From Zelopaecilomyces penicillatus (taxonomy: Eukaryota; Ascomycota; Sordariomycetes; Hypocreales; Pseudodiploosporaceae), in NCBI GenBank assembly GCA_005765155.1, contig VCCP01000002.1, positions 5,952,001 through 6,016,000 of the forward strand: a stretch of DNA of 64,000 nt. Direction: 5' to 3'. A model generated the notes under the pieces. That model had not been told where the DNA came from. It did no database searches and worked only from the letters and a program-made list of their open reading frames with translations. This document shows, piece by piece, positions 60,794 to 64,000 of the stretch (position 1 is the stretch's first letter; the number at the start of each line of letters is the position of its first letter). Both the position numbers and the translations under genes were made by a program.

Positions 60794-62750
60794 TCAAGCC
60801 GCCGTCTTTTCGTCAGCAATGTGCACCTCATGTTGAGCTATCGCTGTCTCCTTTTCCACCTGTTGGAGATCAATGTGTGCTACAGCATCCTCACCGTCAA
60901 AGATGCGCGCAATCTCCTCCAATGTAGGACCTTTAGTCTCGACATAGAAGAAGTAGACAAAGACGAGCTCGCAGGCGTCCCACAGGGTGTAAAAGAGCAT
61001 GAAGTGCCAGTGCTTAGGAAGGTTATTCCAAGCAAGTTTGTTGGTTTGGCTGCAGGGTGGTGAAAAGTCATATGTTAGCCGATATTTCAAGATAATGAAG
61101 ACTAAACATGGAGGAATTTTATAACTCACTTTCCGATGGCCAGAATAGCCTGCACAGTGACATTCATAATCATCATGCCCTTGGCTCGCAGATGGAAAGG
61201 CAGAATCTCGAGACAGTATGAGATGATGAGACCTGAGAATCCGATGTCGTAAAATATGCCAAACAACCAGACGAAAGCGATTTGAGCATAACCAGCCGTC
61301 GTGTTTGTGTAGGCCGTGCTGCCATCCGGTAGCGTATACTCACTGTTTTCGTACAGCGCACCAACGAGAGTCCATAGCACAAAGGAGGCAACCATGCCGG
61401 ATATCGCAACCAAGAAGAGAGGTCGGCGACCGACTTTGTCAACGTGGAGGCATGCCGCAATGGAAATGGAGAGATCCATCAAGGTTTTGCCAGCAGAAAG
61501 CTAGAGATTAAATAGTCAGCGCCGCTGAAAAGCTACCAGAACAACCGATTTGGTGGATTAAATAAAATTTGTGAATTGAAGCAACACTTACTGCCAATTT
61601 CTTGTTCTGCTCCTTGATGCCTGCGCCTTCATAGATGATATCGATGTAATTGGAGAAGAGTGCATTTCCCGAGTACTGTGAGATTACACCAAGAGAAATG
61701 ACAATTGCCAATCTCCATCGATTGCCCTTAGTCTTGAAAAAGTCGATATAGTTCGATGAGGTCTTTGCGTCACGGTCGGCCTGGATGGTTTCCTTGATTT
61801 CTCGATATTGGAATTGGACAGTGGCATTGTTCACGTTGCCACCACCATGGTGTTTAGTAAGAATGGCAAGAGCTTCCTCCGACTTATCCTTGTTGACGAG
61901 GAAACGGGGGGACTCAGGAATCCACCATATTCCCATGAGCTGAATGAGTGATGGGATAGCCTGAAGAAATGTGATGGAGCGCCATGACCAGTCATTCTTG
62001 ATGGAGGCCGTGCCCCATCCAACAATTGATACAACTTGAGTAGAGTTTAGCAGTTTTTCTTTTGCGCAGTGTGATTTAGGGATGGCTTTAGCAACTCACT
62101 CAATGATCCTAGATTCCAGAGGCAGTTGTAAACAGCAGTGAGAGGGCCACGGTGCTGAGGGTGTGCAATTTCCATGAGAAGCATTGGTGAACACATTTGC
62201 GATAGGGAATTACCAAAGCCGAGAACAAATCGGCCAGCAATGTACACTGAGGCCCAAGCTGTTAGCAAATTGATCACAACACACATTCAATCCGGCGTCT
62301 TGGGGGCAATAAATGGCACCTACTTCCGTATCCATTGCAAAACGCTGAGATCCAAGAACCAGCAATCATGATGACACAGCCAGCAATGATGCCGGGCTTA
62401 CGGCCGAGATTATCTGCAACATAGGGGGCAATGAGGAAAGAAACAATGGAACCGATGTTGTACATGTTGATGAGAATGCCCAGTTTGTTTTCGTCGTGAT
62501 ACTCGGGGAAGTACTCCTTCCATTTGTCCATCTGCTGAGACGTGTTGACCATCATTCCATCGTAGCCCGTGGTAGCTGAAGCAATAAGGAGGAACAAGCT
62601 CAAGGTGTAGAGCTTTCGCAAATGAGGTTCCTTGTACCACGTAACCTTTTCGAATTGAGGCGCCGCGGCAACAGCGATATCAACATTGCCTCCATCGCCG
62701 TGCTGAAGGCGGCGCTTAGGAGCACCGGCAGCGGAAGCGAACCCAACCAT
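60794..62750 (-). CDS. MFS sugar transporter (fungal lactose permease/hexose transporter type)
   Basis: Five exons (62750-62324, 62246-62100, 62034-61592, 61500-61130, 61049-60794) with introns of 77, 65, 91 and 80 bp encode 547 residues and about 12 membrane helices. Sugar-porter signatures are present: DNLGRKPG after helix 2, YIAGRFVLGFGNSL, PESPRFL in the central loop, VDKVGRRPLF, LPFHLRAKGM and a closing VETKGPTLEEIARIFDG. It is a plasma-membrane proton symporter in known relatives. The start ATG gives MVGFASAAGAPKRRLQHGDG, a cytosolic head. Substrates in the family include lactose, cellobiose and hexoses; the exact one is not readable. Confidence 0.93.
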
Positions 62751-64000
62751 GGCTAATAGGAGAGGATTTTGTGCCGGAGTGATGATTAAAGGAGGATCGG
62801 ACTAGCCACCGAGAACTACTTTTCTCACAAATGAGAATCGAAGTGAGACATTCACAGCCAATGTGAGTCAAGGTGGAGAGAAGACGAAAGGGCAGAGAAA
62901 GAAAGGGATGTTGTGGTGTTTAAATGACACTCATGATGCCCACCCTGCATCTACCCCGGGTGGTCAGAATTCAGGCAGTCGGAGACAAGGTCGCATTGAT
63001 AAACAACCAACTCAAACATATACGGGAACCCTTTAAAGTAGGCAATGCACACTTCCATCCAAACTCACGATGGTTAATGTCGGGGAATGCGGCTTAGAGA
63101 AGGTCCGAATCCACCGCTTCACCCAACTAAGTGTAGCCATGGATGTATGTATGTATAGCCAAATTGGCCAACTATATGCAAGCTATAGGAGCTGGAAGCA
63201 GTGTGTGGGTGTGTGTCCGTCTGCCTCTGTCGTGTACCTTGTATGGACTGGCCCAAAAATGGAAACAACCAACGACGACTAGCTGGGTGATTTCAAACCA
63301 TCCTGGTAGAAAGCCATATGGAGAAAGTAATGAAAATAAAAGCCAGACTGGTAGCCCTTTCTCCAGACGTTGTTTCGAGGGTGCTGGCCAATCAGAGAAA
63401 AAGCATTGCCCTGGAAACTGGAAGCGATGGGGGTGACAGGGGATGGATGGGTCTTCGTTGTGGCGTTTTGTCCTCACCACAATGTAGAGAGAGAGTAATT
63501 GGCGACATTCCGCGAAGCATGACCGAGCTTTACCAAAGAAGAGACAACGTGGAGATGGACCGTGCTCTGGCAGCTCCTGTTACATCGTAGGAGAAGACTG
63601 ATGGCGGCCAACCCTGGTTGTTCAAGACGGGTTTACGTGGCTGGGGGTGAACGATCAGGAGACGCAGCATCTGACTCGGGCTGTTGCGGATTGTACAACT
63701 ATAGGCGGCAGTCTGGGTTTCTGACTTATATGTACCTTAGTTAATAGCCAAGAACTGCTACCAGTCCAGCGTATGAAACTGCTCTTGTCAGAACTCGGGG
63801 TTTATCTTCGACTGCATCTCTGGGAGGAAAATATGATCAGCTATGCATTTTGCAATGGGTTCATAGCCGCCTTGATCATGTCTGTGCTTGTACCTTTCTA
63901 TACCCATGAAGGTGCAGAATGTTCAGTTTGTGTGTCCATAACAGGTCGATAGAGTATGGGGGCTATCCAACCTTGGGCCTAATTCATTTTATCCGCTACC
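62751..64000. other. 1.25 kb upstream of the sugar transporter to window edge
   Basis: This is the transporter 5' flank. Several frames of 60-100 codons lack an ATG context or family match. No gene, RNA or repeat is supported. Confidence 0.45.

Overview
The window is nuclear DNA of a filamentous ascomycete, most likely a sordariomycete and probably Hypocreales (inference). The genes are broken by short introns of about 55-300 bp with GT(A/G)NGN donors and CTAAC-like branch sites. Their products have clear fungal orthologues (RPB2, GUF1, MAK5, VMA10, PET117, an MLP1/TPR nucleoporin). I rebuilt exon structures by hand from splice signals. Every gene model given with introns closes in frame and ends at a stop codon. 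One has a damaged acceptor.

Left part, 1-18.6 kb: a compact housekeeping block. It holds a histidine-phosphatase (phosphoglycerate-mutase-like) gene (+), mitochondrial GTPase GUF1 (-), a large MIT-domain protein (-), a beta-catenin-like 1 splicing factor (+), V-ATPase subunit G with a 9-nt exon and an ATG-only first exon (-), PET117 (+), and RNA polymerase II subunit RPB2 (-). The 18.6-27.4 kb stretch is an 8.8 kb gene desert rich in homopolymers and simple repeats.

Middle, 27.4-40.1 kb: an accessory island between RPB2 and MAK5. It contains a phenol-hydroxylase-type FAD monooxygenase (-), a fused isocyanide synthase/Fe(II)-2OG dioxygenase (XanB-like, +), an intact SNM1/Artemis-type metallo-beta-lactamase nuclease (+), and a membrane cytochrome P450 (+). 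An isocyanide synthase-dioxygenase near a P450 and a flavin monooxygenase looks like a small, possibly undescribed isocyanide biosynthetic gene cluster. The nuclease between them may be unrelated.

Right part, 40.5-64 kb: DEAD-box helicase MAK5 (-), a 2,091-residue MLP1/TPR-type nuclear-basket coiled coil (-), an unrecognised 269-residue protein (-), an allantoate-permease-family MFS transporter (-), a small secreted Hce2/Ecp2-like protein (-), a stand-alone fungal NLR N-terminal domain (NACHT_N) with a histidine-rich tract (+), a UPF0303/HbpS-like protein (-), and an MFS sugar transporter (-). I found no tRNA, rRNA, CRISPR array or intact transposon.
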